Positions 28,641-37,882 of a DNA stretch of 61,651 bases are shown one piece after another; within the stretch, counting starts at the first letter, position 1, and each line of letters starts with the position of its first letter. The notes beneath the pieces are model-generated. The model saw nothing but the letters and a program-made list of their open reading frames with translations, did not search any database and had not been told where the DNA came from. The stretch comes from Candidatus Kuenenia stuttgartensis (GTDB taxonomy: Bacteria; Pseudomonadota; Alphaproteobacteria; SMXS01), in the NCBI GenBank assembly GCA_943329845.2, contig CALQFM020000016.1, forward strand, positions 1-61,651, in the 5' to 3' direction. The position numbers and the translations under genes are program-made.

Positions 28641-29273
28641 TCAGCCGCGACCGGTCTCGACGGGATCGTCGAACGGCAGCAGCACGTCTTCCTCGGTATC
28701 TTCGTCCGCCTCGTCGACGGGCAGCAAGCGATAGCTGTCGGGCGGCTCGGCGTCCAGCAGTCCGGCGGCCTTGAGTTCGTCGATGCCGGGCAGATCTTTC
28801 ACCGACTCCAGCCCAAACTCGATCAGAAACTGCTCTGACACGCCGTAGGTCACCGGCTTTCCGGGCGTCTGGCGCCGGCCCATGACCCGCACCCAGCCGA
28901 TCTCCATCAGCAGATCGACGGTACCCTTGCTGACGGTGACGCCACGGATGTCCTCGATCTCGGCGCGGGTGGCCGGCTGGTGATAGGCGATGATCGCGAG
29001 CGTCTCCTGCGCCGCGCGCGACAGCCGGCGCTCTTCCTGCACCTCCTGCTGCAGCAGGAACGCCAGGTCGGGCGCGGTCTGGAACATCCACTTGCCGGCG
29101 CGTCGCACCAGGTTGACGCCGCGCCTGGAATACATGTCCTGCAACTCGGCCAGCAGCGGACCGACTTCGGGGTGGCCTGGCAGGCGCTGGACGATGCTTT
29201 CCTCGTCGAGGGGCTCTGCGGCGGCGAACAGCAGCGCCTCGACCATGCGGAGATGTTCCAGATGTTCGGTCAT
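28641..29273 (-). CDS. scpB: Segregation and condensation protein ScpB
   Basis: The 210-residue product has the two winged-helix domains of ScpB: LRMVEALLFAAAEPLDEESI at the start, and ETLAIIAYHQPATRAEIEDI RGV in the middle. It binds ScpA and the SMC ATPase in the condensin-like complex that organises the chromosome. The acidic C-terminal tail is a common feature. The start overlaps the scpA stop by 4 bp. Confidence 0.96.
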   Translation of the reverse strand: MTEHLEHLRMVEALLFAAAEPLDEESIVQRLPGHPEVGPLLAELQDMYSRRGVNLVRRAGKWMFQTAPDLAFLLQQEVQEERRLSRAAQETLAIIAYHQPATRAEIEDIRGVTVSKGTVDLLMEIGWVRVMGRRQTPGKPVTYGVSEQFLIEFGLESVKDLPGIDELKAAGLLDAEPPDSYRLLPVDEADEDTEEDVLLPFDDPVETGRG

Positions 29274-30073
29274 TCGTCCTGTCCCGCCGCGCGGACGCGC
29301 GACCGTATCAGCAGCGGCCCGAAACTCTCGGTCTGCCGCAACTCGAGCTTGCCCTGGCGGGTATATTCCAGCGCCGCCGCGAAGGTCGAGGCCAGCGCCG
29401 ACTTCGACAGCGCCTTGTCGGTCATGGACGGCGGCAGGAACTGCTGCAGGCTGGTCCAGTCGGGGACAAAGCCGACCAGCCGCTCCAGCCGGCGCATTGC
29501 GTCCTCCATGGTGAACACGGGCCGGCGGCGGATCTGGTAATCGTCATTGCCCTCGCTGCGCGCCTTCTGCGCCGCATAGGCCCGCAACAGGCCGTAGAGA
29601 TCGGCGACATAAGCCGACTTACGGATCACCCGGATGCCTTCCGGCAGGCCGCGCAGGAATACGTCGCGGCCGACCCGATGACGCGACATCAGCACCGAGG
29701 CGCGGCCGCGCATGGCTTCCAGCCGGCGCAGGCGGAATGCCAGATGCGCGGCAAGCTCCTCGCCGCTCGGCTCCTCGCCGGTTTCCTCGGCGGGCAGCAG
29801 CAGGCGGGATTTCAGGTAGGCCAGCCACGCCGCCATCACCAGGTAGTCGGCGGCCAGTTCCAGCCGGATGCGACGGGCGGCGGCAATGAACTCCAGATAT
29901 TGCTCGGCCAGCTGCAGGATCGAGATCGCCGACAGGTCGACCTTCTGGTTGCGCGCCAGCATCAGCAGCACGTCGAGCGGCCCTTCCCAGCCGTCGATGT
30001 TCAGCAGGAACTGGTCCGCCACCGGGCGGGACGGTTCCTCGAAGGATATGATGCTGCCCGAAGGGTCGCTCAC
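29270..30073 (-). CDS. scpA: Segregation and condensation protein ScpA
   Basis: The 267-residue product (GTG start at 30073) is the kleisin of the SMC-ScpAB complex. The N-terminal SMC-neck-binding segment WEGPLDVLLMLARNQKVDLS, DYLVMAAWLAYLKSRLLLP, and a C-terminal winged helix (TFAAALEYTRQGKLELRQTE) are all visible. It follows the M50 protease gene by 7 bp and overlaps scpB. Confidence 0.95.
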   Translation of the reverse strand: MSDPSGSIISFEEPSRPVADQFLLNIDGWEGPLDVLLMLARNQKVDLSAISILQLAEQYLEFIAAARRIRLELAADYLVMAAWLAYLKSRLLLPAEETGEEPSGEELAAHLAFRLRRLEAMRGRASVLMSRHRVGRDVFLRGLPEGIRVIRKSAYVADLYGLLRAYAAQKARSEGNDDYQIRRRPVFTMEDAMRRLERLVGFVPDWTSLQQFLPPSMTDKALSKSALASTFAAALEYTRQGKLELRQTESFGPLLIRSRVRAAGQDE

Positions 30074-30080
30074 TCAGGCC

Positions 30081-30758
30081 TCAGACGAACAGGAACACTT
30101 GGTCGATGGCATTATACAGGAATTTCACCGCTGGTTGGATGATAGCCCAGACCGGGTGAAAGTTGGTGCCGAAAGCCGCATTGATCAGCGATGGCACGAG
30201 AAGCATGCCGAAGATGATGAACAGGCCATATCGTTCGACACGCGCCAGGGGCCGGGCCAGCGCGACAGGCAAGAGGCCGACGGCGACACGTCCGCCGTCG
30301 AGCGGCGGCAGCGGGATCATGTTGAACACCATCAGCACCACGTTCGCCGCGATGCCGATCTGGGTTACGTCCGAGAACCAGATCTGGAAACCGCCCGACA
30401 GGTAGGCTCCCAGGTTGGACAGGATCGCCCAGCCGATGGCCATGAACAGGTTCACCGCTGGTCCCGCCGCGGCCACCCAGACCATGTCGCGCTTGGGATT
30501 GTCGAGATTCATGAAATTCACCGGCACGGGCTTGGCGAAGCCAAAGGGCGGCAGACCGGTGAGCAGCAGGATCCCGGGCAGGATGACCGTTCCGAACGGA
30601 TCCACATGCTTCAGCGGATTGAGGGTCAGCCTACCCGCCCGCGCGGCGGTATCGTCGCCGTGCTGCCGGGCGACGTAGCCATGGGCTACTTCATGCACGG
30701 TAATCGCCAGCACCACGGGAATGATGGCGGCCGAGATCATGTAGAGGGTTTCGTTCAT
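30081..30758 (-). CDS. Site-2 protease family (M50) membrane metalloprotease
   Basis: The 225-residue product is a short rhomboid-unrelated, all-membrane M50B protease. The zinc motif HEVAH (AITVHEVAHGYVARQ) lies near residue 22, and the third ligand region is FNMIPLPPLDGGRV near residue 145. No PDZ domain is present, unlike RseP. Members of this YwhC-like group occur in many bacteria without a known substrate. It overlaps nagZ by 4 bp (ATGA) and is followed by scpA. Confidence 0.93.
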   Translation of the reverse strand: MNETLYMISAAIIPVVLAITVHEVAHGYVARQHGDDTAARAGRLTLNPLKHVDPFGTVILPGILLLTGLPPFGFAKPVPVNFMNLDNPKRDMVWVAAAGPAVNLFMAIGWAILSNLGAYLSGGFQIWFSDVTQIGIAANVVLMVFNMIPLPPLDGGRVAVGLLPVALARPLARVERYGLFIIFGMLLVPSLINAAFGTNFHPVWAIIQPAVKFLYNAIDQVFLFV

Positions 30759-31789
30759 CCGCCTCCGACGCGGGCCAGCAACGCGTCCCTTTCCCAGACG
30801 CCGGCTTCGCGGTCGAACGGCTTGGGCGCCGCCAGCCAGCTCATCGCCCGAGTCAGCCGCCGCAGCGTGGCGGGCGATGCGTGCTCAAGTCCGCTGGCGA
30901 CGGCGACCATGTCGTCATACTCGCCGTTGCAGTGGAGCGCTAAGTCGCAGCCTGCCTGCTGCGAGGCGAAGGCGCGTTCCGCCAGGGTGCCGCTGAGCGC
31001 CTGCATGTTGAGGTCGTCCGACATCAAGGCGCCGTCGAATCCAATGGTCTTGCGGATGACGCCGTCGATCACCGTCCGCGACGTGGTCGCCGGGAAATCC
31101 GGGTCCAGATCAGCATAGATCACATGGGCAGTCATGGCGAACGGCGCGTCACGCAGGGCCTTGAACGGCGCGAAGTCGGTCCGCCGCAAGGTAGCTGCCT
31201 TCGTCGTCACGGTCGGCAGCTCGACATGGGTGTCGGCCGCCGCGCGCCCGTGGCCGGGAATATGCTTGATCACCGGCAGGACGCCGCCATCGATCAGGCC
31301 GGCGCAGGCTTCGCGGCCAAGCTGCGCGACGGTATCGGCGTGGCGGGCATAGGCGCGGTCGCCGATAACGTCATGGCCACCGCGCGCCGGTACGTCGAGA
31401 ACCGGCAGGCAATCGACGGTGATGCCGAGGTCATGGAGGTCAGCCGCGATCAGCCGCGAGTTCAGGTAGATGGCGCGCTTGGCCTCCGCTGGATCGAGGT
31501 CGAACAGCCTGCCGAACACCACGCCGCGCGGATAGTCGGGCCAGTGCGGCGGCCGGAGCCGGGCCACGCGGCCGCCCTCCTGGTCGATCAGGATAGGGCA
31601 CGGATTGGCCGCCGCGAGCGGCTTGAGGGACTCGGTGAGCGCCCGGACCTGGTCGGGATCGCCGATGTTGCGCGCGAACAGGATGAAGCCGAACGGTTTG
31701 ACCTCCTGAAAGAACGCGCGCTCGCGGTCGGTCAGGGTCTTGCCGAAAACGCCGAAGATGGCGGGACAGAGCGACGGATCAATTGGCAT
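30755..31789 (-). CDS. nagZ: Beta-N-acetylhexosaminidase NagZ
   Basis: Starting at the ATG at 31789 gives 344 residues; an upstream extension of 26 codons lies inside the SPOR gene and has no family match. NagZ (glycoside hydrolase 3) removes N-acetylglucosamine from muropeptides in cell-wall recycling. Motifs include GFILFARNIGDP, ILIDQEGGRVARL, the KHIPGHGRAAADTHVELP loop with the catalytic His, and DGALMSDDLNMQAL with the nucleophile Asp. It overlaps the SPOR gene by 11 bp. Confidence 0.94.
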   Translation of the reverse strand: MPIDPSLCPAIFGVFGKTLTDRERAFFQEVKPFGFILFARNIGDPDQVRALTESLKPLAAANPCPILIDQEGGRVARLRPPHWPDYPRGVVFGRLFDLDPAEAKRAIYLNSRLIAADLHDLGITVDCLPVLDVPARGGHDVIGDRAYARHADTVAQLGREACAGLIDGGVLPVIKHIPGHGRAAADTHVELPTVTTKAATLRRTDFAPFKALRDAPFAMTAHVIYADLDPDFPATTSRTVIDGVIRKTIGFDGALMSDDLNMQALSGTLAERAFASQQAGCDLALHCNGEYDDMVAVASGLEHASPATLRRLTRAMSWLAAPKPFDREAGVWERDALLARVGGG

Positions 31790-32726
31790 TGACGATACAA
31801 TCCCGTCCCTGGGCCTTGAGCTGGGCACAGATATCCGTGGCGGCGCTGCGGTCGGCGAACGGGCCAATCACCAGCCGGTAAAGGTCGCCCTTCCCCGGCG
31901 CGTTGAACTTGATGACCTGCGGGGTCAGTCCGCCGACGACGGAACCCTGCTTGCGTTGCACCTGGGCCCACGACTCCATGGCGCCCGCCTCGCTGCCATA
32001 GGCGCCGAGCTGGACCACCGGCGACTTGGCGCCTGCCGGCTTGGGCTCGACGATCTGGGGCGTGAGGGGCTTGGACTCGGTACCTGGCGCAACCGGGAGC
32101 GGCGCTACCGCCGGAGCGGGCGCAGGCGCGGGCTGCTGCACGATGACCCCGGTCGCCTTCGCCGCAGAATTGGTCTTGGCGGTGGGCGCGGCTTTCGTCG
32201 GATCAACCGGCTGGGCTGGTGTTGCCGGCGGCACGGCGGTGGGTTTGGCGTCGGCAGGCTGCTGGGTGGGATCAACCACAGGTGGCGCAGCCCCGGGCGG
32301 CGCGGCCTCTTGTGCCGGTTCCGGAGCGGGCGGCGGCTTGGGCGTGGGCGGGATGAATTTGCCGACGCGCACCGGTTCCGGCTTGGACTGGGGTGCTTCG
32401 GGTTCGTCGCCCAAAATGTCCTCGGTGTCCGTGGTCCGGCCTACGGCCTCGTTGAACACCAGCTTGTCCTGGTCGGGAATGATCTCGCCGCCCGGATTCT
32501 CGGGCTTCGCCTTGTAGGGCTCGGGATTGGCCTCCACGGTGCGCACGGGGCCGATGGGACCGTTGGTGCCGCTTGTGTAAGCGTACCAAACGACTCCGCC
32601 GAACAGTGCCAGGCTGAGCACCGCGACGGCCCATTTCCACCAGGCGCCGCCTTCCGGCTCCTCGGGCGCGTCATCCCAGCGCGACTCGTCGTCCTGCAGG
32701 AAGTCGCCGTCGGGCCGGTATGGCAC
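31779..32726 (-). CDS. SPOR domain-containing membrane protein
   Basis: The 315-residue product (GTG start) has a cytosolic acidic N terminus, one membrane span (WWKWAVAVLSLALFGGVVWY, about residues 29-48), a long proline- and alanine-rich periplasmic linker, and a C-terminal SPOR domain at about 238-315 (VVQLGAYGSEAGAMESWAQV, LYRLVIGPFADRSAATDIC). SPOR domains bind denuded glycan strands at the septum, so a role in division or envelope remodelling is likely. The argS stop and this start share one base (TAGTG). Confidence 0.9.
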   Translation of the reverse strand: MPYRPDGDFLQDDESRWDDAPEEPEGGAWWKWAVAVLSLALFGGVVWYAYTSGTNGPIGPVRTVEANPEPYKAKPENPGGEIIPDQDKLVFNEAVGRTTDTEDILGDEPEAPQSKPEPVRVGKFIPPTPKPPPAPEPAQEAAPPGAAPPVVDPTQQPADAKPTAVPPATPAQPVDPTKAAPTAKTNSAAKATGVIVQQPAPAPAPAVAPLPVAPGTESKPLTPQIVEPKPAGAKSPVVQLGAYGSEAGAMESWAQVQRKQGSVVGGLTPQVIKFNAPGKGDLYRLVIGPFADRSAATDICAQLKAQGRDCIVNAN

Positions 32727-34480
32727 TACCGCATCTCCTCCGCGGGCGTCACGCCGAGCACACCGAGTCCCGACGCGATCGTCAGCGCCGCCGCCTGGAT
32801 CAGGGCAAGCCGGGCCGCCGTCAGCGCGGGTTCGTCTGTGCGGATGAATCGCAGGGTCGGGTCCTCCTTGCCCTTGTTCCAGTAACTATGGAAGGAAGCA
32901 GCAAGGTCATAAAGATAAAACGCAATTCGGTGGGGTTCGTGGGCCAGAGCGGCTGCCTCGACGGCGCGCGGCCAGTCGGCGAGCGTCTTCATCAGCGCCA
33001 GTTCGGCCTCATCGGACAGCAGGCCGAAGTCGGCCGCGCCCAGCGCCGCATCGCTCAGATCCGCGCCCGGCAAGTATTCGGCGACGTTGCGGAAAACCGA
33101 CCGGATCCGCGCATGGGCATACTGGACGTAGAACACCGGGTTGTCGCGCGACTGCTCGACCACCTTGGCGAAGTCGAAATCCAGCGGCGCGTCGTTCTTG
33201 CGGGTCAGCATGATGAAGCGGACCACGTCCTTGCCCACTTCGTCGACCACCTCGGCCAGGGTCACGAAGCTGCCGGAGCGCTTGGACATCTTCACCGGCT
33301 CGCCGTTGCGGGTCAGCCGCACGAGTTGGCACAGCCGCACGTCCAACTCGCCCTCGCCGCCGGTGATCGCGGTGACCGCCGCCTTCATGCGCTTGACGTA
33401 GCCGCCATGGTCGGCGCCCCAGACGTCGATCATCTGGCGGAAGCCGCGGTCGAACTTGTCCTTGTGGTTGGCGATGTCACTGGCGAAGTAGGTCCAGGAA
33501 CCGTCGGACTTCTTCAGCGGCCGGTCCACGTCGTCGCCGAACTGGGTCGCCCGGAACAGGGTCTGGGGGCGCTCCTCCCAGTCGTCTGGCAGCTTGCCCT
33601 TGGGCGGATCGAGCACACCGGTATAGATGAGCTGCCGCGCCGAAAGCTCCTCAAGCACACTCTCGACCTGCCCCTTCTCGACCAGCGCCCGCTCGGACGT
33701 GAATACGTCGAAGCGGATGCCGAGAGCGGCGAGATCGTCGCGGATCATCGCCATCATGGCGTCGATCGACGCCTCACGGATGCCGGGAAGCCATTCTTCT
33801 TCGGATGCGTTCAGCCAGCGGTTGCCGTGCTGTTTGGCCAGCGCTTGTCCGACGGGCACCAGGTAGTCGCCCGGATAGAGCCCCTCCGGTATCTCGCCGA
33901 TCGGCTCGCCAAGTGCCTCGCGATAACGCAGATACGCTGAACGCGCGAGCACGTCGACCTGGGCGCCGGCGTCGTTGATGTAGTATTCCCGGGTGACATC
34001 GAAGCCAGCCTTGCGCAGCAGCGAACAGAGCGCGTCGCCGAACACGGCGCCACGGCAATGGCCCACATGCATGGGGCCGGTCGGATTGGCCGAAACATAC
34101 TCGACATTGACCTTCTCGCCGCCGCCTGCCTGGCTGTCGCCATAGGACTGACCAGCGCCAAGAATGTGTTCAACCACTGTATGATAGAGGCCGTTCTTCA
34201 ACCTGAAATTGATGAACCCCGGGCCGGCGATCTCGGTCGACACAACGTCTGCGTCGTCGGCGAATCCGGCGACGATCAACTCCGCCAGGTCGCGCGGCTT
34301 CATGCCCGCGTCGCGCGCCAGCACCATGGCCGCGTTACACGACATGTCGCCATGGGACGCCTCGCGCGGCGGTTCGGTGACGATGCGCGACGTGTCGAGG
34401 CCGGGCGGCAGCGCGCCGTCGGCCGCGAGAGCCTCGATCCGGGCGGCGATCCGTTCGCGGAAGGTGTTGAAGATGTTCAT
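32726..34480 (-). CDS. argS: Arginine--tRNA ligase
   Basis: The 584-residue product is a class I arginyl-tRNA synthetase. The HIGH-type motif is [20 protein letters not shown] near residue 120-138, and [20 protein letters not shown] carries the KMSKS loop. The N-terminal Add-1 domain and the C-terminal DALR anticodon-binding domain ([20 protein letters not shown]) are present. The start overlaps dgt by 4 bp (ATGA), forming a dgt-argS-SPOR-nagZ chain. Confidence 0.97.
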   Translation of the reverse strand: MNIFNTFRERIAARIEALAADGALPPGLDTSRIVTEPPREASHGDMSCNAAMVLARDAGMKPRDLAELIVAGFADDADVVSTEIAGPGFINFRLKNGLYHTVVEHILGAGQSYGDSQAGGGEKVNVEYVSANPTGPMHVGHCRGAVFGDALCSLLRKAGFDVTREYYINDAGAQVDVLARSAYLRYREALGEPIGEIPEGLYPGDYLVPVGQALAKQHGNRWLNASEEEWLPGIREASIDAMMAMIRDDLAALGIRFDVFTSERALVEKGQVESVLEELSARQLIYTGVLDPPKGKLPDDWEERPQTLFRATQFGDDVDRPLKKSDGSWTYFASDIANHKDKFDRGFRQMIDVWGADHGGYVKRMKAAVTAITGGEGELDVRLCQLVRLTRNGEPVKMSKRSGSFVTLAEVVDEVGKDVVRFIMLTRKNDAPLDFDFAKVVEQSRDNPVFYVQYAHARIRSVFRNVAEYLPGADLSDAALGAADFGLLSDEAELALMKTLADWPRAVEAAALAHEPHRIAFYLYDLAASFHSYWNKGKEDPTLRFIRTDEPALTAARLALIQAAALTIASGLGVLGVTPAEEMR

Positions 34481-35679
34481 GCTCGGGGCGTTCCGAAAAG
34501 GCGTTCGTGTTCCATCAGCGCGAAGCGGTCGGTCATGCCGGCGATGAAATCGGCGATGGCCCGCGCGGCGACGTCGGCGTTGTGGCCCATCACCGCGGCC
34601 TCGTGCTCCGCCGGCAGTTCGCCGGGTTCCGCCATATAACGGTGAAACAGGTCGCCCACAACATGCTTGGCGCGCTTGGCCTCGGCCGCCACATGCGGGT
34701 GCCGGTACATGTGCGACATCAGGAAGTCCCGCAGCACCTTCTCGTGGGCCTTCATGTCGTCCGAGAAGGCGATCACCGGCGTGTCGAGTTCGCGGACCTG
34801 CTGCGCGGTGCGCACGCCGGCGTCGTCGAGGCGGCGGCAGGATTCACGCAGCAGGTCGCTGACCATGAGGTCGATCATGCGCCGGACCATCTCGTGCTTC
34901 AGCCGCGAGCCTTCGAGGCCCGGATAGCGCTGCCGCAAGCCCGCCAGCACCGGCCCGATCAGCGGCAGTTCCTTCAGGTCGTCGATCTGGAACAGCCCGG
35001 CGCGCAGGCCGTCGTCGATGTCGTGGTTGTTGTAGGCGATGTCGTCTGACAGCGCCGCCACCTGCGCCTCGGCGCTTGCATAGGTATGGATTTCCAGATC
35101 CTGCTTCTTCAGATACTCGAGCAGCAGCGGGTCGAGGAATTCCTCTTCTCCCTTCCGGCACAGCGGGCCGTTGTGCTTGGCGATGCCTTCCAGCGTCTCC
35201 CAGGTCAGGTTGAGCCCGTCGAACTCGGCGTAGCGTTGCTCGATACTGGTCAGCAACCGCAGCGAATGGATGTTGTGGTTGAAGCCGCCGAACGGCCGCA
35301 TCACGGCCGACAGGCCGTCCTCGCCGGAGTGGCCGAAAGGCGGATGGCCGAAATCGTGCGCCAGCGCCAGCGCCTCGGCCAGGTCCTCGTTCAGTCCCAG
35401 GAACCGGCAGATCGACCGGGCGATCTGCGACACTTCCAGGCTGTGGGTCAGGCGCGTGCGGTAATAGTCGCCCTCGTGATAGACGAAGACTTGGGTCTTG
35501 TGCTTGAGGCGGCGGAACGCCTTGGAATGGATGATGCGGTCGCGGTCGCGCTGGAAAACGGTCCGGAACGGGCTCTCGTCCTCCGGATACAGCCGGCCGC
35601 GCGTGTCCTCGGGACGTGACGCGAATGGCGCGATGTCGCCGTACGGCTTTACGATCCGGTCCAAAACGGGCTTCGCCAA
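34477..35679 (-). CDS. dgt: Deoxyguanosinetriphosphate triphosphohydrolase-like protein
   Basis: The 400-residue product is an HD-domain dNTPase of the Dgt type 2 family, which converts dGTP (or other dNTPs) to the nucleoside and triphosphate. HD metal ligands are in [20 protein letters not shown] and [48 protein letters not shown] is the conserved lead-in. It is the first gene of the chain to argS and is divergent from erpA. Confidence 0.93.
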   Translation of the reverse strand: MAKPVLDRIVKPYGDIAPFASRPEDTRGRLYPEDESPFRTVFQRDRDRIIHSKAFRRLKHKTQVFVYHEGDYYRTRLTHSLEVSQIARSICRFLGLNEDLAEALALAHDFGHPPFGHSGEDGLSAVMRPFGGFNHNIHSLRLLTSIEQRYAEFDGLNLTWETLEGIAKHNGPLCRKGEEEFLDPLLLEYLKKQDLEIHTYASAEAQVAALSDDIAYNNHDIDDGLRAGLFQIDDLKELPLIGPVLAGLRQRYPGLEGSRLKHEMVRRMIDLMVSDLLRESCRRLDDAGVRTAQQVRELDTPVIAFSDDMKAHEKVLRDFLMSHMYRHPHVAAEAKRAKHVVGDLFHRYMAEPGELPAEHEAAVMGHNADVAARAIADFIAGMTDRFALMEHERLFGTPRA

Positions 35680-35692
35680 AAAAGCACTCCGA

Positions 35693-35720
35693 TTGACAAC
35701 CGGCCAAGTGCGCCTACATT
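35693..35720 (+). promoter_or_regulatory. Promoter of erpA
   Basis: TTGACA (35693-35698) is a perfect -35 hexamer and TACATT (35715-35720) a four-of-six -10 hexamer, 16 bp apart. The predicted start lies about 30 bp ahead of the erpA ATG, which is preceded by AAGGGA. No IscR or RirA site was recognised with confidence. Confidence 0.55.
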
Positions 35721-35757
35721 AGGCACGCAGCGAGTTAGAGACGTTCTAAGGGACAAG

Positions 35758-36093
35758 ATGAGCGAGTCGCAACTGGTATCCGTCACGGACAGCGCCGCCC
35801 GGCGTATCGCCACCCTGATCAAGGATGACGGCGGCGAGATCGCGCTGCGCGTGGCGGTCAATGGCGGCGGCTGCTCGGGCTTCCGCTACGACTTCACCTT
35901 CGACGACGCGCGACAGGACGACGACCTGGTCATCGAGAAGGACGGCGCCGTGGTGCTGATCGATTCCATGTCCCAGCTCTATCTGGCCGGCGCCGCCATC
36001 GACTTCGTCGAGGACGTGATCGGCTCCAGCTTCCAGATCACCAATCCCAACGCCACGTCCTCCTGCGGCTGCGGCAGTTCGTTCTCGATCTAA
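35758..36093 (+). CDS. erpA: Iron-sulfur cluster insertion protein ErpA
   Basis: The 111-residue product is an A-type iron-sulfur carrier. The three cluster-binding cysteines are in [12 protein letters not shown] near residue 39 and the C-terminal [31 protein letters not shown] is the usual central block. It passes [4Fe-4S] clusters to target enzymes such as those of isoprenoid synthesis and respiration. In many relatives xth is the next gene; here an accessory block of about 4.6 kb lies between. Confidence 0.94.
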   Translation: MSESQLVSVTDSAARRIATLIKDDGGEIALRVAVNGGGCSGFRYDFTFDDARQDDDLVIEKDGAVVLIDSMSQLYLAGAAIDFVEDVIGSSFQITNPNATSSCGCGSSFSI

Positions 36094-36133
36094 CCCTGCC
36101 GGCTGCGGTTACCGGCGTGCGTGCTGCCAGTCC

Positions 36134-36835
36134 CTAGAGGGTCTTGCCCACTAGCGCGCCGATACCGGCGGTGAGAGCCATCGCCAACGCCCCCCAGAAA
36201 GTTACCCTTGCCGTCGCCTTGAGCACGTTGGCGCCGCCCGCCCGTGCGCCAAGCGCTCCCAAGACGGCCAGAAAAACCAGGGAAGCGGCCGACACAAGCG
36301 GAACCAGCAGGCCAACCGGCGAAATGACGACCATCAGCAGCGGCATCGCCGCGCCGACCGAAAAGGTTGCCGCCGACGTCAGGGCCGCCTGCACCGGGCG
36401 CGCGGTGGTTGCATCGGAAATCCCCAGTTCGTCGCGCGCATGGGCGCCCAGTGCATCCCTGACCATCAATTGATCGGCGACCTTCAGCGCGAGCTCGTCG
36501 TCCAATCCCCGCTTCCGGTATATACCCGCGAGTTCTTCCCGCTCTGACTCTGGACTATCGGCCAGTTCCTTGCGCTCACGCGCGAGGTCGGCCTGCTCGG
36601 TATCGGACTGCGAACTGACCGACACATACTCACCGGCGGCCATGGACATGGCGCCGGCGACCAGGCCCGCGACCCCGGTGATCAGCACGTCGTTCGCCGC
36701 CGCCGCCGCCGCCGCGACACCGACGATCAGGCTTGCGGTTGAGACGATGCCGTCGTTTGCTCCCAGGACAGCCGCCCGGAGCCAGCCCACGCGCGATACG
36801 AGGTGACGTTCGGTGTGGAGGCGAAGGCGACTCAT
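36134..36835 (-). CDS. VIT1/CCC1 family divalent metal transporter
   Basis: The ATG at 36835 is chosen because AGAGGAG lies 6 bp upstream; a TTG six codons earlier has no such site. This gives 233 residues. The VIT/CCC1 pattern is complete: GWLRAAVLGANDGIVSTASL in the first span, GLVAGAMSMAAGEYVSVSSQ SD, a Glu-rich cytosolic metal-binding region (QADLARERKELADSPESERE), and three more spans at the C terminus. Such proteins move Fe(II) or Mn(II) out of the cytosol. It may respond to the FNR/FixK-type box at 37057-37070, but the distance is long. Confidence 0.9.
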   Translation of the reverse strand: MSRLRLHTERHLVSRVGWLRAAVLGANDGIVSTASLIVGVAAAAAAANDVLITGVAGLVAGAMSMAAGEYVSVSSQSDTEQADLARERKELADSPESEREELAGIYRKRGLDDELALKVADQLMVRDALGAHARDELGISDATTARPVQAALTSAATFSVGAAMPLLMVVISPVGLLVPLVSAASLVFLAVLGALGARAGGANVLKATARVTFWGALAMALTAGIGALVGKTL

Positions 36836-37278
36836 GCGGCGCTCCTCTGGCAATTTGGTTGAACGGATCGATCAACGACTGGAATGACCCGCGACGTCGT
36901 TGGGCCGCGCCGTCTTCAACGCCGCCCATTCGATTTATTTCCGGTTCATGGATGAGCAGGATGATTGCGCGATGTTACATTTATCCGGCTCAATTCACAC
37001 AGTGCACTTGCGTGCATTGCCGTCTGTCGAACTTACCAAACTCGACTATTGATAAATTGATCTCGGTCAATAGCTGCGATGTCCTTGTGGGGGCCGTTCA
37101 ACTTCCGGTCGCGGCTTGCCCCCGATGGGTCCCGTACACGGCCGCTCCACCCGAGCCATAACTCCGACAATTTTTTTGACGATAAGACGCGTGGACAGGG
37201 AACGAACCATCCCATCGGAAGGTTATCGCACCACGTCGCGCTTACCCGGCGTATGGCGTCGAGCACGGGGAACACAGC
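36836..37278. other. Intergenic region with FNR/FixK-like box
   Basis: This gap of about 440 bp between the divergent VIT gene and the small plus-strand gene is richer in A and T than its surroundings. It holds an FNR/FixK-type box (37057-37070), an inverted repeat CTATTGA/TCAATAG (37046-37052 and 37067-37073) around it, and a T7 run near 37172. A 67-codon plus-strand frame at 37079-37282 has no ribosome site and unlikely composition. No RNA gene was recognised. Confidence 0.5.
37057..37070. promoter_or_regulatory. FNR/FixK-type box
   Basis: TTGATctcgGTCAA fits the alphaproteobacterial FixK/FNR consensus TTGAY-N4-RTCAA at all fixed positions. It is also nested in CTATTGA...TCAATAG. The site would place nearby transcription under oxygen- or redox-responsive control. 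Which neighbour it serves, the VIT transporter or the small gene at 37279, is not resolved. Confidence 0.55.
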
Positions 37279-37566
37279 ATGAGCAACGGGGACAGCTTCG
37301 GGGGCGCGATTTCGCATTGGTTGATCGAACCGCGCGCCGCCCTTCCTGGGGGCACACGGAGCCCGTTTCGCCGCATGATCGTCGCCGCCGACAGCGCGGC
37401 CGCGGCGCGGCAATTTGCCGAACACTGGCGGATGTCGCGTCCCTATGCCATCACCGGGCCGTTTACCGACCAGCACCACTATCTGGTGCGCCGCCTGCCC
37501 GATCAGGCGGTCGATGAGCCGGGAAATCGTGCCGGAGTCGTCCATTCCGAATTGCTGCGGTCGTAA
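37279..37566 (+). CDS. Hypothetical protein
   Basis: I do not recognise this 95-residue product. The ATG follows GGGGAAC at 9 bp. The sequence has a glycine-rich start (MSNGDSFGGAISHWLIEPRA), a central alanine-rich helix (MIVAADSAAAARQFAEHWRM) and a basic stretch (FTDQHHYLVRRLPDQAVDEP). No signal peptide, membrane span or Cys motif is visible. A 170-codon frame on the other strand overlaps it and cannot be excluded. It ends one base before the convergent Rieske gene. Confidence 0.45.
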   Translation: MSNGDSFGGAISHWLIEPRAALPGGTRSPFRRMIVAADSAAAARQFAEHWRMSRPYAITGPFTDQHHYLVRRLPDQAVDEPGNRAGVVHSELLRS

Positions 37567-37567
37567 C

Positions 37568-37882
37568 CTAGGGCGTCAGGTCAACATAGACGTCATCCCC
37601 CTCGATCCGGGCCGGGTACACCGGCAGCGGGCCAGTGGTCGGACCTGAGATGAGCCGCCCGGTAGCGATTTCGAACACCGCGTAATGCAGCGCACACTCG
37701 ACGGTGCCGTTCTCGACGAAGCCGCTATCCAGGCACTCGCCCTCATGCGGGCAATGGCTGCTGGTCGCGCGGATGCTGTTTCCGAGGCGGTAGAGGGCGA
37801 TCGTCATGGCGCCGACCGCGACGATATTGGCCCTGTCCTCGGCCACGTTGGCCAGCCGCGCCGCCCACACCCAGTCACTCAC
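37568..37882 (-). CDS. Rieske [2Fe-2S] ferredoxin
   Basis: The 104-residue product is a stand-alone Rieske ferredoxin of the type that feeds oxygenases. Cluster ligands are C44 and H46 (SSHCPHEGECLD) and C63 and H66 (VECALHYAVFEIATG), with the usual 16-residue spacing. It has no signal peptide and is cytosolic. It overlaps the TetR gene by 8 bp, so the two are cotranscribed. The divergent P450 gene makes it a candidate electron donor in the same pathway, though no reductase is encoded nearby. Confidence 0.92.
   Translation of the reverse strand: MSDWVWAARLANVAEDRANIVAVGAMTIALYRLGNSIRATSSHCPHEGECLDSGFVENGTVECALHYAVFEIATGRLISGPTTGPLPVYPARIEGDDVYVDLTP

Noticed and set aside
36094-36133. Terminator between erpA and the VIT gene
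   Set aside because: GCCGG/CCGGC stem is short, with a 9-nt loop and no T run.
37079-37282. 67-codon frame downstream of the FNR-like box
   Set aside because: No ribosome site, starts only 9 bp after the box, and composition is not protein-like.
37033-37545. 170-codon minus-strand frame over the small hypothetical gene
   Set aside because: Crosses the FNR-like box and lacks a ribosome site; the plus-strand 95-codon frame has a better start, though the choice is not certain.
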